A program made the position numbers and the translations under genes. The notes under the pieces were generated by a model, which worked only from the letters and a program-made list of their open reading frames with translations, ran no database searches and was not told where the DNA came from. A stretch of 38,621 nucleotides of DNA from Nitratidesulfovibrio sp. SRB-5. GTDB taxonomy: Bacteria > Desulfobacterota > Desulfovibrionia > Desulfovibrionales > Desulfovibrionaceae. The stretch is taken from positions 1 to 38,621 of the forward strand of contig NZ_JAIOTY010000007.1 of the NCBI RefSeq assembly GCF_019931275.1, given 5' to 3'. Below, one piece after another: positions 32,475 through 38,621 of this stretch (position 1 is the stretch's first letter; every line of letters begins with the position of its first letter).

Positions 32475-32606
32475 TGCGGCACACGGGGCCGGGCGGGTGC
32501 GTGCGGAAATTTTCGATGTGCCGGTGGTTGCAGCCGGGGCGCGGGCCTTGTGCGGCATCCGCGCCGCTGCCTGGCGGGCGCGTTCACGCGTGACCGGCGA
32601 ACTTTT

Positions 32607-32636
32607 GGCGAGATATCGGCGAGATATCAGCGAGAG
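32607..32636. repeat. 11-bp tandem repeat
   Basis: GGCGAGATATC occurs at 32607-32617 and 32618-32628, then a partial copy AGCGAGAG (32629-32636). It lies in the 549-bp der/regulator gap (32382-32930), which has no gene. Confidence 0.8.
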
Positions 32637-32703
32637 TTTGGAATGACGGGCGCGTAACGGGAGTGTGCCCATTACCCCAAGCGCGCCATGATGGCAAGAA
32701 CTA

Positions 32704-32750
32704 GATGCGAAGTGGCGCGGGGCGGCGCGGCCTGATGCCGAGTGGCGCGG
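32704..32750. repeat. Two 17-bp direct repeats 30 bp apart
   Basis: GATGCGAAGTGGCGCGG (32704-32720) and GATGCCGAGTGGCGCGG (32734-32750) differ at two positions. The second runs into a palindrome, TGGCGC-GG-GCGCCA. They lie 50-100 bp upstream of the putative promoter of the regulator gene. Confidence 0.7.
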
Positions 32751-32800
32751 GCGCCACGCAACGCCTGACCGCGGGAAGGATGGCATTCCGGCGCCATGCG

Positions 32801-32829
32801 TTGCACCGCCGGGCGAGTGCGGCTACATT
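32801..32829 (+). promoter_or_regulatory. Probable promoter of the HTH/binding-protein regulator
   Basis: TTGCAC (32801-32806), a 17-bp spacer, TACATT (32824-32829). A near-palindrome GCCGCC-AA-GGTGGC (32831-32844) directly follows at the expected start site and could be an autoregulatory operator. Confidence 0.5.
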
Positions 32830-32930
32830 GGCCGCCAAGGTGGCGTGGCATCGTTAGCCCGGCATGCCGTGTCGGCCCGCGCACCGCATTCCCTCCGCTC
32901 CCCGTTCGCAAGCCCGCAGGAGGCGCATCC

Positions 32931-33917
32931 GTGAAGCAGCTGCTTTCCACCCGCGAGGTGGCCAAGGTGCTCGGCGTCAACGAAAAGATGGTCTACAGCC
33001 TGATCACCGAAAAGGGCCTGCCCGCCACCAAGGTGACCGGCAAGTGGCTGTTCCCCGCGCATCTGGTGGAACAGTGGCTGGAAAACAACACCGTGAACCA
33101 TCCGGAGCGCGCGGGCGGCACGGTGCAGCCGGGCGGCGGCGTGCTGGTGCTGGCGGGCAGCAACGACCTGCTGCTGGACAAGGCCATGGGGTTGTTCGCG
33201 GACCTGAACCCCGGCCACATCGCGGCCTTTGCCAACCTGGGCAGCATGGGCGGCCTGCGGGCCATGCGCGAGGGGCTGTGCCACATGGCGGCCAGCCACC
33301 TGATGGAGGGCGGCCCCGGCCACGCGGCGGAACCTGCCGCACCCGGCTCGGCCCCGGCGGGCGGCGGCACGGGGGGCAAGCCGGGGCGCGACTACAATTT
33401 CGGCCACGCCCGGCAAGAGCTGGATGAGGCCCCGGCGGTGGTCAACTTCTGCATCCGCGAGCAGGGCTATCTGGTGGCCCCCGGAAATCCCAACGCCGTG
33501 CGCGACGCGGGCGACATCGTGCGCAAGGGGCTGCGGGTGGTCAACAGGCCGCTGGGCACGGGCACGCGGCTGCTGTTCGACACCGAACTTTCCCGCGTGG
33601 GGGCGGACCCCCTGCGCATTCCCGGCTACGGCACAGAGGTGCGCCGCCATCTGGACGCGGGCATCGAGGTGCTGGCGGGCCGGGCCGACGCGGCCCCCGG
33701 CATCCGCGCCGTGGCCGGGCTGCTGGGCCTTGGCTTCGTGCCGGTGCAGCGCGAGCGGTTCGACCTGCTGGTGCCCCGCGCCCGCTATTTCGACCGGGGG
33801 GTGCAGCTGTTTCTGGGCATGCTGGTGGACGCGCGCTTCCGCGCCCTGGCCGACGGCTTCGAGGGGTACGACCTGTCGCGGGCCGGGCGGGTGGTGTTTC
33901 CCGGGGACGCGCCGTAA
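32931..33917 (+). CDS. One-component regulator: excisionase-type HTH plus binding-protein domain
   Basis: A 328-aa regulator. The HTH_17/excisionase-like domain (1-55) reads MKQLLSTREVAKVLGVNEKMVYSLI...GLPATKVTGKWLFPAHLVEQWL. From about residue 70 follows a PBP_like_2-type domain (PF12727) as found in molybdate-related regulators and MoeA-linked proteins, with VNFCIREQGYLVAPGNPNAV, DIVRKGLRVVNRPLGTGTR and a C-terminal LGFVPVQRERFDLLVPRARYFD. A Pro/Gly/Ala insert is at about 125-148. The ligand is probably a small oxyanion or cofactor, but the sequence does not say which. GTG start at 32931 with AGGAGG seven bases upstream. Single gene. Confidence 0.88.
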   Translation: MKQLLSTREVAKVLGVNEKMVYSLITEKGLPATKVTGKWLFPAHLVEQWLENNTVNHPERAGGTVQPGGGVLVLAGSNDLLLDKAMGLFADLNPGHIAAFANLGSMGGLRAMREGLCHMAASHLMEGGPGHAAEPAAPGSAPAGGGTGGKPGRDYNFGHARQELDEAPAVVNFCIREQGYLVAPGNPNAVRDAGDIVRKGLRVVNRPLGTGTRLLFDTELSRVGADPLRIPGYGTEVRRHLDAGIEVLAGRADAAPGIRAVAGLLGLGFVPVQRERFDLLVPRARYFDRGVQLFLGMLVDARFRALADGFEGYDLSRAGRVVFPGDAP

Positions 33918-34039
33918 GGCGGCGTTGGAGGGGGGGGGCGGTCCGCGACGGCGCACGTGGGCAGGGCACGACATCCTGAAGCTGGCGCGCGCTATTGCGC
34001 CCGACCCGACCATGCCCCGCAAGGCGCAGCATGGCACGC

Positions 34040-34084
34040 AAAAAGCCAAGGGGCACTCCGGCTGTGGCCGTGGTGCCCCTTTTC
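34040..34084. terminator. Bidirectional terminator
   Basis: AAGGGGCAC (34048-34056) pairs with GTGCCCCTT (34073-34081), with an inner CGGC/GCCG stem. Plus strand continues TTTC; minus strand continues GGCTTTTT. It serves the convergent regulator (plus) and marR-like (minus) genes. Confidence 0.85.
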
Positions 34085-34113
34085 TTGTGGATGTGCGCGG
34101 AGGTTCGCCGTGC

Positions 34114-34989
34114 CTAGGCGTCGCGTTCCGTGTCCGGCGTGAAGTTTTCCGGCGCGCCGGTGTCGCGGGCAGCGGGGGACGTTTCGGCGTCCGGCCCCCG
34201 GTCGCCGTGCGGGCCGTGCGGGCCGAACCCGTCGTGACGGCCCCGGCCTCCCCGGCCACCATGTCCGCCATGTCCGGCGCGTCCCCCGTGGCCACCATGA
34301 CCTCCGTGGCCATGCCCGCAGCATCCGCCGCGCCCCTCTTCCGCATCGGCGCGGCCCTGGGCACCGTCGGGACCGTGCGCCGCATGGCAGCAGCCCTGCC
34401 CATGCGGGCCGTGATGTCCATGGGGGCCATGCCCGTGACGGCCGCCGTGCCCTTCATGATCGTCCGGGGCGGCGTCCTCGCCCCCGCAGCAGCCGTGGCG
34501 GCCCCTGCCGTGTCCATGCCCGTGCCCGCCCATGCGGCGGCAGGCCCCGGGCTCGCCGTCCCTGGCCTCCAGCGAGGCGATGAGCTTGTCCAGCAAGGCG
34601 GAAAGGTTTTCCTGCTCCTCTGCGGTCAGACCGGCCAGGGTGGCTTCCGCCGCGTCCTTGCGGGCCTGGCGCACCTCGTCCACCATGGACCGTCCCTTTT
34701 CGGTCAGGAACACGGCGCTCATGCGCTGGTCTTCCTCGTGGCGGCGGCGTTCGATGCTGCCATCGCGCGAAAGCTTGTCCAGCAGTTCGCTGAGTGAAGG
34801 CGGCTGCACGCGCAGCAGGGCCGCCAGGTCGCGCGGGCTCAGCCCGTCCCGCTCGGCCAGCATGGCGAGAACCCGGCCCTGGCCCCGATGCGCGCCGCCG
34901 CGACCGCCATGCGGGCCGTGCCCCCGGTGCAGCAGGTTCATGCAGTAATGCAACTGGTGAAACAGTTTTTCGGTGGTGGAAACGTTCAT
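34114..34989 (-). CDS. MarR-family regulator with His/Cys-rich tail
   Basis: A 291-aa regulator. The MarR winged HTH occupies 1-145: QGRVLAMLAERDGLSPRDLA (37-56), recognition helix RVQPPSLSELLDKLSRDG, wing RRRHEEDQRMSAVFLTEKG. An HGPHGG insert with five His lies near the N-terminus (22-34). The tail (146-291) holds about 23 His and three Cys-Cys pairs (167-168, 200-201, 223-224) in Gly/His runs, a likely Ni/Zn/Cu store or sensor. MarR proteins are normally 140-180 aa. AAGGAG lies ahead of the ATG at 34989. The palindromes at 35014-35027 and 35072-35083 suggest autoregulation. No obvious partner gene downstream. Confidence 0.9.
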   Translation of the reverse strand: MNVSTTEKLFHQLHYCMNLLHRGHGPHGGRGGAHRGQGRVLAMLAERDGLSPRDLAALLRVQPPSLSELLDKLSRDGSIERRRHEEDQRMSAVFLTEKGRSMVDEVRQARKDAAEATLAGLTAEEQENLSALLDKLIASLEARDGEPGACRRMGGHGHGHGRGRHGCCGGEDAAPDDHEGHGGRHGHGPHGHHGPHGQGCCHAAHGPDGAQGRADAEEGRGGCCGHGHGGHGGHGGRAGHGGHGGRGGRGRHDGFGPHGPHGDRGPDAETSPAARDTGAPENFTPDTERDA

Positions 34990-35013
34990 GTGTGTCTCCT
35001 TGATCTGTCTTTG

Positions 35014-35027
35014 GTTAGGTGCCTAAC
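35014..35027. promoter_or_regulatory. Palindromic operator O1 of the marR-like gene
   Basis: GTTAGGTGCCTAAC, a perfect 14-bp palindrome. It spans the predicted transcription start on the minus strand, 25-38 bp upstream of the ATG at 34989, an ideal site for repression. Confidence 0.75.
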
Positions 35028-35031
35028 AAGA

Positions 35032-35061
35032 CGGATACAGGCATCCGGCAGGCGGGGTCAA
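35032..35061 (-). promoter_or_regulatory. Probable promoter of the marR-like gene
   Basis: Minus strand TTGACC (35061-35056), an 18-bp spacer, TATCCG (35037-35032). It lies between operators O1 and O2. Confidence 0.55.
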
Positions 35062-35071
35062 GGGGAATTTA

Positions 35072-35083
35072 TTAGGTGCCGAA
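35072..35083. promoter_or_regulatory. Second operator-like site O2
   Basis: TTAGGTGCCGAA shares the core TTAGGTGCC with O1 and keeps partial dyad symmetry. It lies just upstream of the -35 box, 58 bp from O1 (centre to centre about 57 bp). A perfect inverted repeat CCGAAA-TAAT-TTTCGG (35079-35094) overlaps it. Confidence 0.6.
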
Positions 35084-35109
35084 ATAATTTTCGGCGCAGC
35101 CTGGAACGG

Positions 35110-35141
35110 AAAAAGCCCCCTGCCGTGGCGGCAAGGGGCTT
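35110..35141 (-). terminator. Terminator of the peptidoglycan carboxypeptidase operon
   Basis: Minus strand AAGCCCCTTGCC (35141-35130) pairs with GGCAGGGGGCTT (35124-35113, one G-U) and runs straight into TTTTT, about 32 nt after the M99 stop. Confidence 0.85.
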
Positions 35142-35172
35142 CCTGATGTTTTCGGGCTGTTGCGTTGCAGGG

Positions 35173-36714
35173 CTAGTAGCCCAGCAGACTTTCCCGCCCG
35201 GCCACCGAAGGCCGCATGTCGCGCTTGCCGGGTTTTCCCCCGCTTTCGAAGCGCACCAGGATCATGCCCGCGAACTTTTCGCCCCGGTACACTTCCACCC
35301 GGTAGATGTTGCCCGACTTGTCGATGGAGAAGCGGTTCTGGAAGTCCTTCTTGCGGATGGGCACATCGCATTCGCTGTCGTCGCGTGCGTCGGGCCGGGC
35401 CACCTGCGCGCCGATGGCGTTGACGCGAAAGCCGTCCACGGGGTGCACGGTGAAGGTGTCGCGCACGCTGACCATGCGCCCGAAGGGCACCACCAGCTTG
35501 CGGCCATCCACGTCCAGCGAGAGCGAGCCGGGGCCGTCTGTGTATTCGCGCCATTCGGGGGTGATGCGCGTCAGCGCCCGGTTGCCGTAGAACACCCGGT
35601 AGCCGTCGTCCTCGTCCACCACGGCCAGGATGGGCTTGGTGGCGGTGAACGATACCTTTTCACCCTTCTTGAGCGGAATGTACCCCAGCGAGGCGCGCAC
35701 GTCGTCCAGCGGCAGGTACAGCCGCTGGTCGAAGAAGGCCACGGCCACGTCGCTTTCCAGCGCGGCCAGCACGCCGCGCGGGGTCATGGCGAAGTCGCGC
35801 TTGAAGCCCACGCCCATCTGGCGCAGGAACGATTCCAGCACCCGCAGGTGGTAGTAGGCGCGCTGTTCGGTGGAAAAGTCCTTGCTGGCCTCTATGCCGA
35901 AGGCGGGCTTGCCGTGGCGGATGGCGAAGAAGGTCAGGGTCTTCTCCATCTCGTGGTCGCCTTCCGCCGTGCGGGTGTTCTTCAGGTGGTACTCGTGCAT
36001 GGGGCTGAGCAGGCCGCCGTTGGCCTCGCGCACGGCCTTCTGACCCATGGCCGCAAGGTCGCCGTGGCGCGCGCCGGGCAGGGTGGCCTGGTCGATGATC
36101 ACGCTTTGTCCCCAGCGCATGGGGTTGCGCATGGGGCCTTCGTTCCTGGGGCGGTAAAAGCCGCTGCCGTCGTGCAGGTTCAGGATGATGTCCACCTGCT
36201 TGTCGAGGATGATGTCCTTGATGCGGCTGACGGTGTCGTATTCCGGGTCGTCCTTGCGCAGGGCGGCGAACTTGCGGTTCATGTCGCCGTTGGGCCCGCG
36301 CGAGCGCTTGACCATGCTGGAAAAGTTGAGGTTGGGCACCACCCACACCGAGCCGCCCGTGATGGCGTAATGGGTGACCAGCATCGACGCGGCGGAAAAG
36401 CCGCCCGGTTCGTCGCCCTGTATGCCGCCCACCACCAGCACGGTGGGCCCGTTGCCGGTGCCCAGCTTGTACAGGTTGAAGTCCAGTTCGGTGTGGCGGG
36501 GCGGGGCCTTGGCCAGGTCGACGGTGGTGATGGCGGCGGGCGCGGGGCTGGCCGAGGCCACGGCCTGCGTGGTGGCGGGCCGCTTGGCCTGGGCGGGCGA
36601 TGCCGCCAGCGCGGGCGCGGCGTGCAGGCAGAGCAGCGCGGCAAGGCAGTACAGCCAGGGGCGTATGGCGCGGCGGCGTGCGGAGGTGCGCGGTGCGTTG
36701 CGGTGCGTCATCAT
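35173..36714 (-). CDS. M99/Csd4-like peptidoglycan carboxypeptidase
   Basis: A 513-aa secreted zinc carboxypeptidase. The signal peptide ends near ...LHAAPALA (about residue 37). The metal site matches Csd4 of Helicobacter, where Gln replaces the usual His: GGIQGDEPGG gives Gln99 and Glu102, and NLHDGSGFY gives His181. The probable catalytic Glu lies in FGIEASKDFS (about 265). The C-terminal half (about 290-513) is beta-rich, as in Csd4's accessory domains. Csd4/Pgp1 enzymes trim the tripeptide stem to a dipeptide and set helical or curved cell shape. The ATG overlaps the upstream M15 stop as ATGA, followed by a second Met. Confidence 0.9.
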   Translation of the reverse strand: MMTHRNAPRTSARRRAIRPWLYCLAALLCLHAAPALAASPAQAKRPATTQAVASASPAPAAITTVDLAKAPPRHTELDFNLYKLGTGNGPTVLVVGGIQGDEPGGFSAASMLVTHYAITGGSVWVVPNLNFSSMVKRSRGPNGDMNRKFAALRKDDPEYDTVSRIKDIILDKQVDIILNLHDGSGFYRPRNEGPMRNPMRWGQSVIIDQATLPGARHGDLAAMGQKAVREANGGLLSPMHEYHLKNTRTAEGDHEMEKTLTFFAIRHGKPAFGIEASKDFSTEQRAYYHLRVLESFLRQMGVGFKRDFAMTPRGVLAALESDVAVAFFDQRLYLPLDDVRASLGYIPLKKGEKVSFTATKPILAVVDEDDGYRVFYGNRALTRITPEWREYTDGPGSLSLDVDGRKLVVPFGRMVSVRDTFTVHPVDGFRVNAIGAQVARPDARDDSECDVPIRKKDFQNRFSIDKSGNIYRVEVYRGEKFAGMILVRFESGGKPGKRDMRPSVAGRESLLGY

Positions 36715-37754
36715 GCGGTGGCGACCTTGATGTGCCAGGGTTCGAAGCGGACCCCCAGCATGTTGTCCTGCGGATAGCGCAGGGTGATGTAACCCAGTTC
36801 CTCCAGCCGCCGGAATACCGGGGTGGCGGTGAAGGCAGAGGTGAAGTTGCGCGCGCCGTAACCGCGCTGGCCCACGTCGAAGTCGCCTATGCCGTGGAAC
36901 GAATACCCCGGCGGGGCCAGCGAGCGCGAGGCCAGCGACAGGTTGCCGCCGTTGGTGGATGCCTTGGTGAGGAACAGGTGGAACTGCTTCATGATGCCGC
37001 GCACGCCGGAGGTGAGCACCACGTCCTCGCCCAGCAGGCGGCGGATGGTTTCCCACGTGGTGCGCGGTTCGCCCTGGTAGACGTAGTTGCCCATGCCCGG
37101 CACCTTGTACACCTCGCGCGAGGGGATGGTGGCGGTCAGCGAGTTCAGCGGCTTCATGCCCATGAACCCGTAGGCGGATGCGTCCGCATGGAACAGTTCG
37201 TCGATGAGGGCCAGCTCCTGCGGGCTGAAGGCCCCGACAGCCGGGTAACTGCGGGCCACCCGCACCGCGTCGTCGAAGCCGAGCAGGTAGAAGAAACCGT
37301 GCCCCACGGTGCGCTCCAGACGGCCCAACCTGTCGGTGGCGGCGTGCAGCACGGGAATGCGCTGGGGCGGCAGGGTGATGTCGCTGGGGTGGGGGCTGTC
37401 GAACCGGCGCATCTTGAACAGGTAGTCGCGCACGGCGTCGTCTATGCCTGGGGGGGCGTCCAGGTCGCCGGAATGGTCCGACTGCTGGGCGACAAGGTCG
37501 TCGTCCTGCGGGGGGGTGGAACCCTTGATACCGGACGCCGACGGGGCAGGCGCGGTAGCGCCCGACATGGGGGACGGGGAAGACCCGGCGCCCGATGCGC
37601 CCGATGCGCCCGATGTGGCGGATGTGGCGGACCCCAGCGGGCCGCTGCCGCGCCGCAGGGCGGGGCGGACTGCAGGCCCGGCAAGGGCGGTGCCCATGGC
37701 GGCCAGATGCAGCGCACAAGCGCACGCGGCGATGAGAAACCGTCGTCTGTTCAT
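36711..37754 (-). CDS. M15/VanY-like D,D-carboxypeptidase, exported
   Basis: A 347-aa exported protein. The N-terminus MNRRRFLIAACACALHLAAM has a twin-arginine-like RRRFL and a hydrophobic stretch, then a Ser/Gly/Ala/Pro linker (30-80). The catalytic part has TSGVRG (248-253), SFHGIGDFDV (285-294) and FEPWHIKV (337-344), equivalent to the VanY/M15 SxHxxGxAxD and E-x-W-H motifs, giving His287, Asp291/293, Glu338 and His341. M15 enzymes remove the terminal D-Ala of pentapeptide stems. Here the His-to-Asp spacing is one residue short of the textbook motif. Coupled by ATGA to the M99 gene, so the two probably trim stems in sequence. Weak ribosome site at 37754. Confidence 0.85.
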   Translation of the reverse strand: MNRRRFLIAACACALHLAAMGTALAGPAVRPALRRGSGPLGSATSATSGASGASGAGSSPSPMSGATAPAPSASGIKGSTPPQDDDLVAQQSDHSGDLDAPPGIDDAVRDYLFKMRRFDSPHPSDITLPPQRIPVLHAATDRLGRLERTVGHGFFYLLGFDDAVRVARSYPAVGAFSPQELALIDELFHADASAYGFMGMKPLNSLTATIPSREVYKVPGMGNYVYQGEPRTTWETIRRLLGEDVVLTSGVRGIMKQFHLFLTKASTNGGNLSLASRSLAPPGYSFHGIGDFDVGQRGYGARNFTSAFTATPVFRRLEELGYITLRYPQDNMLGVRFEPWHIKVATA

Positions 37755-38208
37755 GTGCCCGTTGCGTGTCCCCGAAAGTGTGGTCCCGGATGCCGGATGC
37801 GCGTTGCGCTGTCCCGGTGGTGTCGCCGTAAGCGACTCCGGATGCGGACAGGACGCGGCACGGCTGCGGCACGGGATGCGCTGGGCGTGCGGTCCGGTGC
37901 TGCCCGAACCTGCTTAGCCAGCCGGACCTGCCGCAGGATGTACCGGCAGTGTCCCGCGACGTTTGGATGAAGCCCGGACGAGCCGCGCCCCACCGCCATG
38001 CGCCGGGGGAACCCTATCCGAAATCCGCGCGGAACTCAAAGGGCGGGGAAGGCCGTGCATCCAGCGGTACTTGCCTGTGGGAGCCGAAGGTCGCCAAGCC
38101 GGATGGCACGTCCGGAGTGACCTTCAGTGTAGACAGTACTGGCAGCACCGGCGGCACCTGCGCAGGTCGGGACGGGTTATTTGCCGGTCTTTGTTTTGGG
38201 TGTGAGTT
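37755..38208. other. Intergenic region
   Basis: 454 bp between the M15 gene and the RHS fragment. It holds a 12-bp perfect palindrome ACCTGCGCAGGT (38156-38167). No open frame continues the RHS core in any minus-strand frame that I read. No terminator or promoter is convincing. Confidence 0.5.
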
Positions 38209-38621
38209 TCAGCCGTTTCGCTTCGGCCTGCCGAAGCTGTCGTATTCCATGCGCTTCACCACACGGCCATCGGGGTCCAGCAGCGCCTTTGGCGTGCCCA
38301 CCTGGTCGCACCCGATGCGGAAGGTGACGGAACGCTGCGGCGCGGCGGGTTCCCCGGCCTTGCGGAAGAGGGACAGGTCCAGCAGGCCCCCTTCCAGATT
38401 GTCGAGTGCCGGGCCGCATACGGTGACGGCCTCGGGCACGCGGCCCCCGCCGTAATGAAAAGTGTAGTCCGAGCCGGTGCGGTGGTCGCGGAAGCGGGCC
38501 AGGCGCAGCGGGTCGAGCCACTGGTATTCCTCGCCGGGCGCGTCGTTGCGCAACACCATGAAGGGCATGCCGTTGTCGCCGAAACGGTAGCGAATGATGT
38601 CGCCGCCGGGCAGCACCACCG
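38209..38621 (-). CDS. RHS-repeat protein, C-terminal part (partial)
   Basis: The last 137 codons of a gene that continues beyond the right edge. It has YD-repeat/RHS features: IIRYRFGDNGMPF, EYQWLDPLRLARFRDHRTGSDYTFHYGGGRVP, and near the end the RHS-core segment CDQVGTPKALLDPDGRVVKRMEYDSFG, then RPKRNG and a stop. In typical RHS proteins the core continues about 60-80 residues past YDSFG to a DPxG boundary and a toxin tip. The stop right after YDSFG means the tip is missing. It may be a truncated or displaced RHS C-terminus, or a pseudogene end. Confidence 0.8.
   Translation of the reverse strand, partial: VVLPGGDIIRYRFGDNGMPFMVLRNDAPGEEYQWLDPLRLARFRDHRTGSDYTFHYGGGRVPEAVTVCGPALDNLEGGLLDLSLFRKAGEPAAPQRSVTFRIGCDQVGTPKALLDPDGRVVKRMEYDSFGRPKRNG

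Overview
The window is a GC-rich (roughly two-thirds G+C by eye), densely coded bacterial chromosome segment. I infer a sulfate-reducing member of the Desulfovibrionaceae (Desulfovibrio/Nitratidesulfovibrio type). The reasons are a methyl-accepting chemotaxis protein with a periplasmic c-type heme motif, anaerobic cobalamin genes, a Ros/MucR zinc-finger regulator, an RHS fragment, and the general style of the proteins. This is inference: there is no rRNA, tRNA or marker tree here, and I saw no phage, integrase, transposase or CRISPR array.

Left part (0-16.5 kb): a secreted lipoprotein of unknown role, a BenE-type transporter, an HDOD signalling protein, an AMP-forming acyl-CoA ligase, a small Dabb-fold protein, a SAM methyltransferase divergent from a LysR regulator, a hemolysin-III/PAQR membrane protein, the SRP receptor FtsY, a two-PAS membrane histidine kinase, and a FadL-type outer-membrane protein. 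The gaps hold a hexanucleotide repeat, a 15-G tract, a long inverted repeat with a nested hairpin, and three direct repeats on a 23-bp period ahead of the LysR gene.

Middle (16.5-26.8 kb): a DEAD-box RNA helicase with a long Arg/Asp/Glu-repeat tail, translationally coupled to a small unknown gene. Next is a cobalamin operon (unknown 85-aa protein, CobB/CbiA, CbiC) with overlapping start and stop codons, then a MucR-like regulator, the heme-c chemoreceptor with a sigma-28-like promoter, and a small protein with a duplicated four-cysteine motif.

Right part (26.8-38.6 kb): the most unusual locus is a tightly overlapping three-gene set. It encodes a periplasmic-binding-protein-fold protein without a signal peptide, a HypB/UreG-like G3E GTPase rich in cysteines, and a soluble ABC ATPase, with no permease gene. 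A membrane Cache-domain protein without an output domain sits just upstream. I suggest a cytoplasmic metal or cofactor handling system rather than a conventional importer. Der GTPase, a one-component regulator with excisionase-type HTH and binding-protein domains, and a MarR regulator with a His/Cys-rich tail and two palindromic operators follow. The window ends with a peptidoglycan-trimming operon (M15 D,D-carboxypeptidase-like and M99/Csd4-like carboxypeptidase, a plausible determinant of curved cell shape) and the 3' end of an RHS-repeat gene cut by the window edge.

Gene starts were chosen by Shine-Dalgarno match and operon overlap. Promoter calls are by-eye matches and are weak unless stated.
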